A stretch of DNA of 64,000 nt from Solanum dulcamara. Taxonomy: Eukaryota; Streptophyta; Magnoliopsida; Solanales; Solanaceae. A model generated the notes under the pieces. It was given only the letters and a program-made list of their open reading frames with translations. It was not told the DNA's origin and did not search any database. Location of the stretch: the NCBI RefSeq assembly GCF_947179165.1, contig NC_077238.1, forward strand, positions 74,895,257 through 74,959,256. The letters run 5' to 3'. Each line of letters opens with the position of its first letter. Position 1 is the stretch's first letter. Of this stretch, positions 25,586 to 36,489 are shown piece by piece. Both the position numbers and the translations under genes were made by a program.

Positions 25586-28060
25586 TGTCACGCCCCGAGA
25601 GGGTACCCTAGGCGTGGCCGGCACTCAGAAACCATCTCTGGCCTCTGAGAGAACCACTTGGTTTCATCACTTATTCATTCATCAGCGGAAGACTTAATAA
25701 GAATACTTATATGGGCTCTCCATTAACAACATCTAATGAAAGAAGAAATTTTTTTAGAAGAAGTAGTTTCAAAGAAGAACTACTCCAATTACATCATTAA
25801 ACTCTGTCTATGAAGCCTCTAATACTCTTAGATGGTGCCAATGACATATCCATGGCTACCTTAAAAGGAACATAATACTCAACAATAATTAAAGGATAAA
25901 GAGTTCCTCCGAATATAAGAAGGACTCACCAAATAGCTAAAAAATAATGATCTTCAACGAAGCGCCTGTTGAGGATCTCTAACACCTGTATCTGCATCAT
26001 AAAACAATGCAGATCGAATGACGTCAGTACGTGGAATGTACGAGTATGTAAAATGGCAGAAAGGTAAGGACAAATATCAAGAAACTTCTCTCAAGAAAAC
26101 TCAGCTCAGAACTCAACATCATCTCAACATCAATATGTAATGCAAGTTTAAAATATAATAATAAAAATAATAGTAACAAGCAATGCTTACTCAATTGGGA
26201 GTTTCTCTAACCGATAACCATCACTTATGAGCTAGCGATGATACAACGAAGCGATGTCGTTGTCACATCCATCCAATACCTTGCCAGGGTAAAGGACATC
26301 ACCATCTTGGATCCACTCATCAAAGTCCTCTTTTTGGGACTTAAGAGGCATAGCCTCCATCTTACGCTGGCTACGTAGTTCTGGGGTTTGAGTCAATTAA
26401 ACTCTTACCCAACTCGGTGCTCAATACTACTCCTAAAATATGTGCTCATATTAAACTCATCATCTAGTCTCATTGGACTTTAATTTAAATCATCAAACTC
26501 ATCTCATTACCTCTTCATCAATTATTATACTTCGAAAACATCATTTACATCTAATCAAAACATCTTGCTCAAAACATCATTTACTCAAAATATCATTTAA
26601 ACTCAATTCTTTTGCTCTTTCAAAACTCAATAAAATACATATATAGTATTAATTCATATCACTCTTTTTATCAATGAAAATATTAAAAAGCCAACATCTT
26701 TACTCAAAATATGTGTAAAAATATTCATGAACATCAAATCAATTAAGATTCATGGGAAAGTAGCCATGAACAATAATTTCAATAATATGAGAGATAATAA
26801 TAATAATAATAATAATAATGCATAAATATATCAAACTCAATAGAAGAAGAATTATTTCATTTAGAATTCAAGATTTGGATAAAACTCAACTATAACTCAA
26901 TTATAATAAATTTAAATATTGGGCGCATGGACGAACTCAATCCAATGCTATGAAAGCCTTACATACCTTAAATCGAAAGCTTTACTTCGAATTGAAACAC
27001 TCTTGGACCCCTAGCCTTTTCTTCTCGCCGGTTTATTTTGTGTACTATCCCAAGTATAAGAATCACCAGAGTAGTATTTTTATACTACTAAAACTAAAAC
27101 TATATTTGAGAAGGAGTAAAGAAGTATATAGAGAGAAGAGTTGCTTAAGAAAGCTTGGTGAATAAAATGAGGAAATAAGGTGGGTATTTATAGGTGTGGA
27201 GGAGGGACCTAACAATAAATAAAAATAATCATAAAGGATGATCTTGAAAATTCAATGGAGAATTTTGATGTCATGGATGATGTCAAATGGTTCTAGATCT
27301 TTCTATGGTAGGTGAGATGAAATCTCTTTTAACGGAATATTTATTTTCGAAGCTGCATTTGAATAAAATAAATTCCTTATTAGGATTTGGTGTCTTCATA
27401 AGAATTGTAGATATAGAAGTCTAGTTTCAGTTAGTTCAAGAATCATCCAATTTGGAGCATTCTACATCGAGATATGAATTTTATTCTACAAACACTCAAT
27501 TCCGTCACAGCACTATGTCTTGTAAAGATCAATTTATTTAATCTACTTAAAATCCGAATCTTAAGATATGTTCTCATGAAAGTTGTAGGTAATGATGTTG
27601 TGATTATTCAGAAATTTGAATCACCTAATTTTGACCATCCTATGAAAAGTTATGCCCATATTACTTTAGGCATGAGAGAACATAATCAAAATACTTTTAG
27701 AACATGATCAAAATACTTTAGAACATGATCAAAATATTTTAGAACATGATCAAAATTCTTTAGAACATGATCAAAATTCTTTAGAACATGATCAAAATAC
27801 TTTAGAACATGATCAAAATCTTTTCATGCCTTCATATAAGGACTTTTGATAAATCAACAATTTAATGCATTTAAAAGCCAATATAAGTTAATATAAGATA
27901 GGTAATTAAATTTCATATATTTAATAATCTATGCATTTGGAATCATGATATGAAAAATCAATAAAGTTTCATGCTTGAATTAAATAGAAAACTTTGATAA
28001 TTTATTTGGACTTCATGAAAGAAAGGATCCATGAATCAATAATATTTAGGGAGTGTTACA
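25586..28060 (-). mobile_element. Solo LTR (same family), TATAA TSD
   Basis: 2475 bp, tgtcacgccccg to gggagtgttaca on the plus strand, flanked by tataa at 25581-25585 and 28061-28065. The minus-strand TATA is at 27192-27185. It contains an (AAT)n microsatellite near 26788-26818 and a 20-21-bp minisatellite at 27679-27825 that the sister solo LTR lacks. No coding region. Confidence 0.92.
27679..27825 (-). repeat. 20-21-bp minisatellite, about 7 copies
   Basis: The plus-strand unit is about 'ttagaacatgatcaaaatac'. The last copies differ by only one or two bases, suggesting recent expansion. It is inside the solo LTR close to its U3 end. Confidence 0.9.
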
Positions 28061-28497
28061 TATAACAATAAATAAACTTAGGAGGGGTAGGGGTAGATAG
28101 GCCCTTCGGAAATGATGGAAGTCGACCCGAGCAGAAAATGACAAAGTACTATATTTTTGTCTTTCGATTAATAAGCCGGCGCTGATCCGAAGAATATGAA
28201 TACATGAATATTTTTATCCTGTCTATTTTAAATATTTTTGTTTGTATCTATCTGGGGTAGTTTAATGTCACAAACTAAAAAATTTCCTTTTAGGCGTCAT
28301 TAATTTCTATTGCTTTTACTCTTATTTAATTAGTTGATGATATTTATTTATCCTGTGCTAATTCTAATATTAATTGTTTAATTTAACTTAATTAAATCCC
28401 CTAAAGAGAAACCATTTTTGTTTCATTGATTTACTTAAATTATCTCTCCTTTATTTAATCATTTTTCATACCAAGTCTATTTTTATCCTAAATATTT

Positions 28498-28905
28498 TTA
28501 AACTTAGAGCCCGTTTGGATGAACTTAAAAAAAGTAACTTTTATGTATGAAGTGTTTTTAGAACTTTAAAGTGCTAAAAGTTATTTTTATAAATAAGCAG
28601 TTGAGTGTTTGGATAAAAGTGCTTAAATGAGGAAAATTATGTGAATTTTAGGGTTAAAAGAATAAAAAGGGTAGTTTGGGAATTTAGTTAAAATATAAGG
28701 GATATAAAAGTAATTTCCATGATCAAAGAAAATGACTTTAAGCACTTAGAAAAAAAAACTTAGTAATCCTAACTTTTCATTTTTGACTGACTTTAAGAAC
28801 TTTCTGGCTTAAAGTTAGCATTAGACAAATACGTCCAAAAGCTGAAAAGGGGCTTTAAGTTGGTCAAAACCAACTTAAAGCCAATCCAAACGGGCTCTTA
28901 TACTT
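28498..28905. mobile_element. hAT-like MITE
   Basis: About 391 bp bounded by inverted ends gagcccgtttggat (28507) and its complement (to 28897). The 8-bp flanks ttaaactt (28498-28505) and ttatactt (28898-28905) match at 7 of 8 positions. Terminal sequence and 8-bp TSD size fit non-autonomous hAT elements. No coding capacity. Confidence 0.75.
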
Positions 28906-29216
28906 CTTTCAAATTGCTTAATGCTTCAATTATTGTTAAATTACATTTTTCTAAAGTTAGTCAAATAAATTTCAAATCGTCGGACAACCGCATGTTAGCG
29001 GCTATTTTAAGTGCTAAAACCTTCTTAAAATAGTAATATGAACCTCGTACCTTTTTTTTCTAAATTTTTAAGACTTAAATCTGTTAGAGTCTTTTAAATT
29101 AAGTTTTCTTAATTTCTTTAAAAAATTAAGTGGCGACTCCTCTTTTATTAAAATTGATTTTTTCTCTATAAAGTTGAAATTAATTTTAAACCGTCTTTTT
29201 TCGACATAACACCGGT

Positions 29217-29984
29217 AATTCTAATCTGGTAGTTTCTGGTAAAATAGTCATAATATTTTACTCTAAACTCAAAATGAGGCAAACTTTATGGCGTTAGAAA
29301 GATGAGTAGATATTTAACTTGATAGGTCATGGGGCACCTAAATCTTAATATTATGAGAGCTATAATTGTTTGAAGTTGACTCTTATATGATCTTATACGG
29401 AAATTCAATCGGTAAATGATCTTTGAACTCGACTTAGTACTAGAGGTTCCTTATTACCCTAATTCACCTATAATACACCTCGAATACTTAGGAATTGATC
29501 CTAAAACTATATATAATTAGGAATCATCGGGCTCGGGTCTATACTTATAAGAAGAATGGTTCGGGTCTTAGCTTAAAATATTTTGGGTTATAACAAGAAC
29601 CTCCCTCTAATATTGCGATCGCGACCTTCAATTTGCTAAAGCAAACCCTGAAAAAAACTAGGCCCCCGCAAAAGAAAAGGGTCTTGGCTTAAATGGAGGT
29701 TGCGATAGCGACCTTTTTATCGCGAAAGTGATCACCGCCTCAAGCCAACCTGTTGCGAAAGTGAAAGGTCTTTGCTAAAGCGGAGGTCGCGAAAACAACA
29801 CTCCCCTCGCGATAATGAGATCAGGCACTAGAACACAACAATACCATAAGTCTCAAATATCCTCTGAATGGATTCTCAGGGTTCATTCGAAAACCCGTAC
29901 ATACAAGCCACATATGGTACCCCACTAAATTCGATATTTCAAACTCAATGGAGTCGTCACAATTTAAATTTGAGGTCTTCTTGA
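29217..29984 (-). repeat. LTR remnants
   Basis: 29217-29595 is the continuation of the LTR at 16949-18900, ending with taaca at 29595. 29596-29984 is rich in 'cgcgatcgcgacc' words and resembles another LTR interior, cut by the Copia fragment that begins near 29985. Confidence 0.5.
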
Positions 29985-31380
29985 CCTAGAATGAAAGCCA
30001 TTCTTGGCTCTCAAGATGTCTAGGACATTGTAGACAAAAGGTATACAAAACCAGCTAATGAGGAAACTTTATCACAAAATGATAAAGATGTCTTGTTAAG
30101 GACAAGAAAGAAAGATCAACAGATCTCTCATCCGTCAGATGTATTGTAGCTGATGCAATCATCTCAAAAGAAGCTTGGGAGATTTTATAAAATTCTCTCC
30201 AAGGAGTTGGTAAAGTAAAAAAGATAAAACTTTAAACTCTAAGGGCTGATTTTGAAGTTTTAAAAATGAAAAAATCTGAATCTATTTTGAATTTGTGTTG
30301 AAGATTGATGGTTGTTGTGAATCAACTAAGAAAGGTATGTGGAGGAAGTAGATGATGTGTGTGTGGTATAAAAGATCCTTTGCTCTTTAACACCTAAATT
30401 TGATTATGTGGTATGTGCTATAGAGGAGTCTAAAGATTTAGACTCTATGACGGTAGAACAATTGTAACGTTCTTTACAAGCCCACAAAGAAAAGATGAAA
30501 AGAAGAGCCATTAGAGAAACTTCGTAAAACTCAGGCATCCTAAGATTCTGAAGGTGTAAAAAGTTATATAGGAAATAGACAATGGTGAGGCCATGGCGGT
30601 TGTGGTGGTTGTGGAAGAGGAATAAGCTATATTAACAAATTCAACAATGGAGGTAAAAATTACCAATTATTCAAAGGTCGTGGTCATGAACAATGAGGAG
30701 GTAGATGACGTAGAGCTTATCAAGGTACCTATGAAATGAGGTATGAAAAATCTAAAATTGAGTGTTGTAATTGTCATAAATTTGGACATAACTCTTGAAA
30801 ATATTGTAGTAATGTGAAGAGAAAGCTAACATATTTGACAATAACTAAGACGAAGATGATCAACACTGTTAATGAATCTTAAAGAAGAAGATACAGATGA
30901 TTGCAGTTCATGGTATCTTGACAATGGAGCAAGCAATCATATGTGTGGATACAAAGATAATTAAGTTTGTGGAGATAAAGAAGACGCTGAAAGGTAATGT
31001 GTCTTTTGGAGATATCTCAAAGATCCAAATTGAAGAGCTATGTATGATTCTGATATCCTATAAAGATGGTGGCCATAAATTGATTAACAAGGTTTATTAT
31101 GTGCCAAAATTAAAAAGTAATATTATGAGTTTGGGTCAACTTCTTGAAAAATGATATGATATTCATATGAAAAATATGCATGTCTTGATGAAAATTCCTA
31201 TATTTTCTTATCTGACTGAAAATTTGAGTATGTGCAAGATCAAAATTATCAAATCTCAAATACACCTTGCACCAGACTACCACATATGAAAAGAACATGT
31301 ACAAGACCAAAATTTTTGTACGTTCATAGACTAGTTATAAAAATGCTGATATATATGATTTCTAGTCCTGAATATAATGA
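29985..31380 (+). pseudogene. Ty1/Copia gag-protease fragment
   Basis: Starts in gag with translated words such as MKAILGSQDV and YTKPANEETL. It passes an RNA-binding knuckle reading CCNCHKFGH near 30770, then the protease (30897-31154) with the DNGASNHM active-site region and VYYVPKLKSNIMSLGQL, the usual pre-integrase boundary. It decays in the GAG-pre-integrase region near 31380. Integrase, RT and RNase H are absent. Several stops and shifts make it a dead fragment. In Copia proteases the usual motif is D(T/S)GAS; here the residue after Asp is Asn. Confidence 0.8.
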
Positions 31381-32525
31381 AGTTAGTCTTTTTTATATGT
31401 TTTTTTTGGTTTGAGATCAAAAAGTTATTTTTTGAAAGTTTGACTATGCCTTTTTCCCCCTGAAAATATGCACTTGAGGAAAAATATAGTTTCTTGAACT
31501 CTTTCATGAAATAATGCACTTGAAATAAAAGATAATAATACTTTTTTGAAATACTTTTTAAAATACCGAAAGTTTCTTTTCTCTTGAAAATAGTACATAT
31601 GAAATACTATGATAAACTTTTCAAATAGTTTTAACTAAAATGAGTCCATGTGGTATAATAAACATGAACCATGAATCAAAGATCATTAGCTACATGAAAA
31701 AAAATATAATTTTGATAATAAAATCAATAATCAACGATAGGAGATAGAGGAAATTCAAAATCTTAGACTTTGGGGTAAAAACCTTAACTTTGATCTTACT
31801 GACTGAAATTATAAATGTAGGACGTGAGAGAGAACTTAGTTCCTCACTATGGTAGCTTGACATACCTTACATATTCCACAAATCTTTAAGAAGATCCCTA
31901 ATTTGAAGAAGAACAATTAAGAAATCCCTTCTTTGAACTTCTTGGATTCGTTTCTTGAAAACCCAATGATCAAGGTTTAAGATTTCTATCAATGATTCAT
32001 GAATAGACGAAGAAATTTGAGTTGAAAAACTTTAAATCGATGGAGGAAGGAGGAGAAAAAATCACTTCTAAGGCTAGAAAGAATGACCAAAAGTAAAAAA
32101 AATATTAAAACCAATTTATTCATTGCAGGTGAAATGCATGTTCAAAACAAAATGTTTGACAAAACTAAAATGATTGTAACTTCTAACTCGGACCTCGAAT
32201 TGGCGAGAGGTTGGCGGAGTTGAAAAAAAGACTCAAAGAATTCTAATTTTATGGTTAACAAGACTCATAACTCTTTATATTCTAAGATATATGCTCGTTT
32301 GAAGTTGATCCAAGTAAAGTCTTGTATCAAAACTTAATTGGTAAGGAAGTTTTCGACTCAAGTTTGTGCAAGAGGATTCTCATGAGCTTAATTTATATCC
32401 ACAACACTTCCCACACTTAGAAATTGAACTTAATACCTATGCACAGTTAGGAATCACCCAGTACGGGCATATATCCATACGTAAAATGGTTTGGGTCTTA
32501 GCTTAGAGATTTTTGGGGTGTTACA
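31381..32525 (-). repeat. Gypsy LTR fragment
   Basis: Ends at 32525 with ggggtgttaca, the complement of tgtaacacccc. Its last 250 bp resemble 29217-29595 (shared 'gggtcttagctta'). The inner boundary is not clear. Confidence 0.5.
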
Positions 32526-32550
32526 GTCTCATATTAGAAGTTCAATAGTA

Positions 32551-33080
32551 CTCCCTTCGGTTCATTTTGTTTATTTTAGTTTGACTCAGCATGAAATTAA
32601 AAAAAATATAGAATTTTTTTTAAATTTTGTGATTTAAAACTAAATTTATATGTAATATATCAAATTGATTTTTTATTTTTTGTTACCTTAAATATGTCAT
32701 GTACTTCCTCCATTTTGAAATACTTGTCATGTTTTGTTTACACACCTCTTTAAAAAAATTAATTAGAAGATAATTTGACTAAATTATTCTTATTTATTAT
32801 TCATCTCTATTTAATACTTTTCTCTTTTATATCATATTAATAATATCTCTTTATATTTATTACTAATCGTAACGGTGAAAACAAACAACTAAATACGTCT
32901 TGATTTTCTTAGAGTGATAAGTATTATGAATCATCTATTTTTAATAAGCATGACAAGTATTTAAAAACGAAAGAAGAAAATATTGAATGTCGGGAGTTAC
33001 TAAATATAAAAAATGATATTCTTTTTGAAATAAAATTAAAAAAAAATAATACAAATAAATTAAAATAAACCCAATACCAT
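32551..33080. mobile_element. Stowaway-like MITE interrupted by a second MITE
   Basis: The left end ctcccttcggttcatttt follows a TA at 32549. The internal right-hand words (ttctttttgaaataaaatta) match the right end of the Stowaway MITE at 40371-40620. The right terminus near 33071-33080 has decayed. The centre is occupied by another MITE at 32704-32976. It lies about 100 bp upstream of the presumed 5' UTR of the SAP gene. Confidence 0.6.
32704..32976. mobile_element. Nested Stowaway-like MITE
   Basis: Inverted ends: cttcctccattttgaaatac plus ttgtcatg at the left, matched by the complement of catgacaagtatttaaaaac plus gaaagaag at the right. About 273 bp, AT-rich, non-coding. Confidence 0.65.
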
Positions 33081-33179
33081 TTTGAAATTTGTTCTTTTTT
33101 TAAAACAAAATATTGCGAGTGCAAGTGCCATTTTCATACATTGAAAAGGGTTTTACATCCTAATCCGGAGGTCCCATAG

Positions 33180-33322
33180 TGCTCTACATGACCCTAAATT
33201 ACTCTCTGCACTCCCAACTACCAAGAGTTGTTCGCCATAGCTCAAGCTTCTGCTTCGATTCCATTTTCTAGAAGCTTCTCAGCTTACAAAATCGGATTTT
33301 ATTGCTCTACATCTCTCCATTA
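33180..33322 (+). other. Presumed 5' UTR exon of the SAP-domain gene
   Basis: A more GC-balanced pyrimidine-rich block ends at a good donor (ccattag|gtaaca). It contains no long frame. The assignment is inferred from position upstream of the coding exons; a transcript would be needed to confirm it. Confidence 0.35.
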
Positions 33323-33509
33323 GGTAACAAATCCAAATTCTCTGTATTTCGTCGTTTTGCTAATCCTGGAGAAAAGCTTAAGCTTCGTTTTTGTTATTCT
33401 TTCCTATCCAAGTAGCTTCTTTTTTTCCCCAGCAGAGTACGGTCATACATAAACAATGTTTGCTCAAAATTACTACTTTCTAGAATAAACTTCTGTTATC
33501 CTTTGTGTA

Positions 33510-34290
33510 GATTAAGTTTTGGCGCTTTCGGGGATTTGAATTTTGAATTAGGGAACTTTTTGTATTTTTCTCTTTGTTATAATAATTAATTTACTTGCCT
33601 TATTCTCGGATGTTGATCTGATAAATTTGAACTAAAGCATGGTGGCTTCAAACTACCAAATCTGAATTATTTATGGCTTCTTGGTATATGGTACTTGTTC
33701 AACTGCTTATTTAAACTATGCCATAAAACCTGATGGTTAAACTTTCCTTAACTGTAATTGCAATGCTTCATGTAAATGAAAAAGAGTTGTTTGTTGTATT
33801 TTTTTCGCACTATAATTAGTCAACATTGGGATACTCACATTTTCTGAGAAGTAACATCTATATGTGGTCAGGAGAAAGTTTTGGCGCTTTCGGTGATTTG
33901 AATTTTAAAAAGGACAACTTGTCTTTTTCTCTTTGTTAATAGTTAATTATGTGTTGATTTCTCAGATGATCACTTAACTAATAGTTATTATCTCAGAAAA
34001 TAACTTTGTTTGTTAACTTTTTTTGTAATCGAGAAGAAAGGTGACTGTTTGTGATAACAACTATCAATTGAGTGATCATGTGAGAAATTAACACGTTAAT
34101 TTACTTGACTTAATTTCGGATGTTGATCTGCTAAATTAAAACTAAAGCATGATGGTTTCTTTTGATTGAAGCGAATGACAAAATCTGAACTGTTTTTGGC
34201 TTCTTGGTGTATGACACTTGTTCAACTGCTTTTAAACTATGCCATAACCTGGTGGTTAGCAAAGGTACAAAGTAAGAACTTTCCTTAACT
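33510..34290 (+). repeat. Direct duplication within the 5' intron
   Basis: The block at about 33515-33785 (gttttggcgctttcgg ... cttaactgtaattgc) recurs at about 33877-34310 with the same order of words. The second copy is longer because a 144-bp MITE (33951-34094) is inserted in it. Confidence 0.8.
33942..34103. mobile_element. 144-bp MITE with 26-bp TIRs
   Basis: TIRs 33951-33976 and 34069-34094 match as gtgttgatttctcagatgat versus gtgttaatttctcacatgat, continuing cactta/cactca. The 9-bp flanks are gttaattat and gttaattta. A 9-bp TSD suggests the Mutator group, though the flanks differ at the end. The duplicated block at 33515-33785 lacks it and serves as an empty site. Confidence 0.75.
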
Positions 34291-34875
34291 GTAATTGCAA
34301 TGTTTCATGTAAATAAACAAAAGTTGTTATTTTCTTAAAAAGGATCACAAAGCCTATTATCGTAACAATAGACTTTACCAGGCTGGACGTCTTCTCTTGC
34401 CTAATGATAATTGAACCTTGATAGTGTTTACCTACTTAAAAGATTGAAAAAAGCCAGTCTTTTTTCAAATTGAAAGTTCAACTGATTGTTTTAATGTATT
34501 CTGGTTAGAAGTCCAGTAGTGCATGGTGCTATGTAATTATTTTAAAGATTATAATTTTTTGGTATAGGAGCAGACACTCCTTAACTGTAATTGCAATGTT
34601 TCATGTAAATAAACAAGAGTTGTTGTTTTCTTAAAAAGGATTACAAAGCCTATTACCGTAACCATAGACTTTACCAAGCTGGAAGTCTTCTCTTACCTAA
34701 TGATAATTGAACCTTGGTAGTGTTTACCTACTTAAAAGATTGAAAAAAACCAGTCTTTTTTCAAATTGAAAGTTCAACTGATTGTTTTAATGTATTCTGG
34801 TTAGAAGTCCAGTAGTGCATGGTGCTATGTAATTATTTTAAAGATTATAATTTTTTGGTATAGGAACAGACACTC
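34282..34875 (+). repeat. 297-bp tandem duplication in the intron
   Basis: Copy 1 is 34282-34578 and copy 2 is 34579-34875, both starting ccttaactgtaattgcaatg. They differ at only a handful of positions, so the duplication is recent. A more diverged piece of the same start word occurs at 33750. Confidence 0.92.
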
Positions 34876-36489
34876 CCCTTTTGTTGTAATTTTTCTACGC
34901 ATCTTCTTGATGCCATTTAATGAAATTCTGTTACTCCATAAAATTCCGTTACTCCATAAAAAAGTTTAATTTTTAATCAGGAGAAATGATATGATAAGAC
35001 TTTGTAAAGAAGGGTGTGGATAAGGCTTGCCTTTTTTGATTTCTCTTGTACAGGTGGTTGTATTGGTAAATTATGTCACCACTTAGTGAAACTATTCACA
35101 TTAGTTATGTTACTAAAGGCATTGCTTCCTTATAAATGTGAACTTTTAAATTATGTGGTGGGTGCTCTACCTGTTTGCATTTGACACGGAGGAGTCCAGC
35201 AGAGAAGGTTAGGAAAGTGAAAGTGTAACGAGCACAAAACTTGTGCATGTTTTGGCGCTTCTTGTTCTTTAGGGATTTATAAAATGTTGAGCATTCACTT
35301 TATTTGGTGTCTCTAATACAAAAATAGGTGAATAAAATGTCGAAATTTATGTCTAGTTTAAAAAGGCTGTTGGAGTTTTTGATTTTGAGTGTGTGTGTGT
35401 GTATTTGAAACTGGTAACTTGTTTTGAGTGTATATTGTGATCTCAGCAATTTGAAGGGATTGAAGATTAATAAAAAATTCGAAACTTCTATTTCCTCCTA
35501 AGTGGAGCATAATATTTTCTAACCGTAACAAAAGCTGTGTTGATCTCTGAGGCGATTTGTTAGCTCATTTTAGATGTGTTTGCTTGTCCTTGTTAAAAGG
35601 AAACCATAAACTGTGTTGACTATTCCTGTATTTTCCTTAAGTGGAAGTACTCACATTGACACATTACTGGGAGTTTTAGAGATTCAGCTGGAGTTATATG
35701 ATTCATTTTTCGCCCTGGTAAGTCTCTTGAATGAGCGATTGATAAGAGGATAAGCTTAAGGGTCTGAGAAGGTTTCACTTAGAAGCATGTTTCGATTTCT
35801 GTCACGGATGTGATGTTGGTACATTTGCATGAGAAAAAGGAGATCTGAGAGAAACTTTGTGCATTGGACCTTTCTCTTTCTAGATTCTTATGCAGATCTA
35901 ATGCCAAATCATCCCTGTAACACCTGTTATTGTACTGAAAGAGTTAATCCCCCTATTACTTGTTAAAAGTTTCCAGCTGCCCTTTTGCTTTGGGAACTCT
36001 GTGCAGTTGAGCATCTGAGCTTTATATGCTGAACTGGTAACATTTACACCATTAAAGTTAGAATTTACTAATAGATTGAACTTTGTCTTCTTTTATCCTG
36101 TGATACATTTAAATACCAGATATATTCAAATAACACATATACACATACTCCCAGGAGGATGCTTAAAATGCAATAGCTGAAAAGATGTTACACATTACTC
36201 ATGTTCAAATCAAAGCAAAAGACCTTTCTTTTTGTTTGGTTTCAATACATTGATATTTCATCTGGATCTCCCTTATCTCTTGAAATTTATTTATTGTGAG
36301 ATAATCACTCTACCACTTAAGGGAAAAGGCTACACAGACTCACAGAGTTGAGAGTTTGTTTCACAACCTATGGCAGAAAGAGCTTCTAGTTTTCTAGATT
36401 ATGTTTACTTTGTTAATCTGTAGTTTTCATTTCAAGAAACGTAAAGGCAACTATGGAAAACTGCATGATGCTTATATATTTTCATTCAG
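34876..36489 (+). other. Remaining 5' intron of the SAP-domain gene
   Basis: AT-rich, no repeat boundary or coding potential seen apart from a short (GT)n near 35390. It ends at an acceptor ttcattcag at 36489. Confidence 0.4.

Larger units (their letters stand above)
18901..29211 (+). mobile_element. Large solo LTR (Tat/Ogre-like), CCGGT TSD, carrying nested insertions
   Basis: The left end is TGTTGACACC at 18901 and the right end is CGACATAACA at 29211. The flanking 5-mers are ccggt at 18896-18900 and ccggt at 29212-29216. Removing two nested solo LTRs and their TSDs leaves 5495 bp; removing the MITE near 28.5-28.9 kb leaves about 5.1 kb. No PBS, PPT or pol lies inside and the terminal sequence is not repeated internally, so it looks like one very long LTR left by LTR-LTR recombination. 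The Tat/Ogre assignment is inferred from the TGTTGACACCCAATTTTGAC start, the extreme length and the 'gtggcgactcctc' near the end. Confidence 0.78.

Noticed and set aside
16944..29600. TSD for the LTR split by the CCGGT insertion
   Set aside because: The 5-mers next to 16949 (aaaat) and 29595 (agaac) do not match, so I do not claim a solo LTR there.
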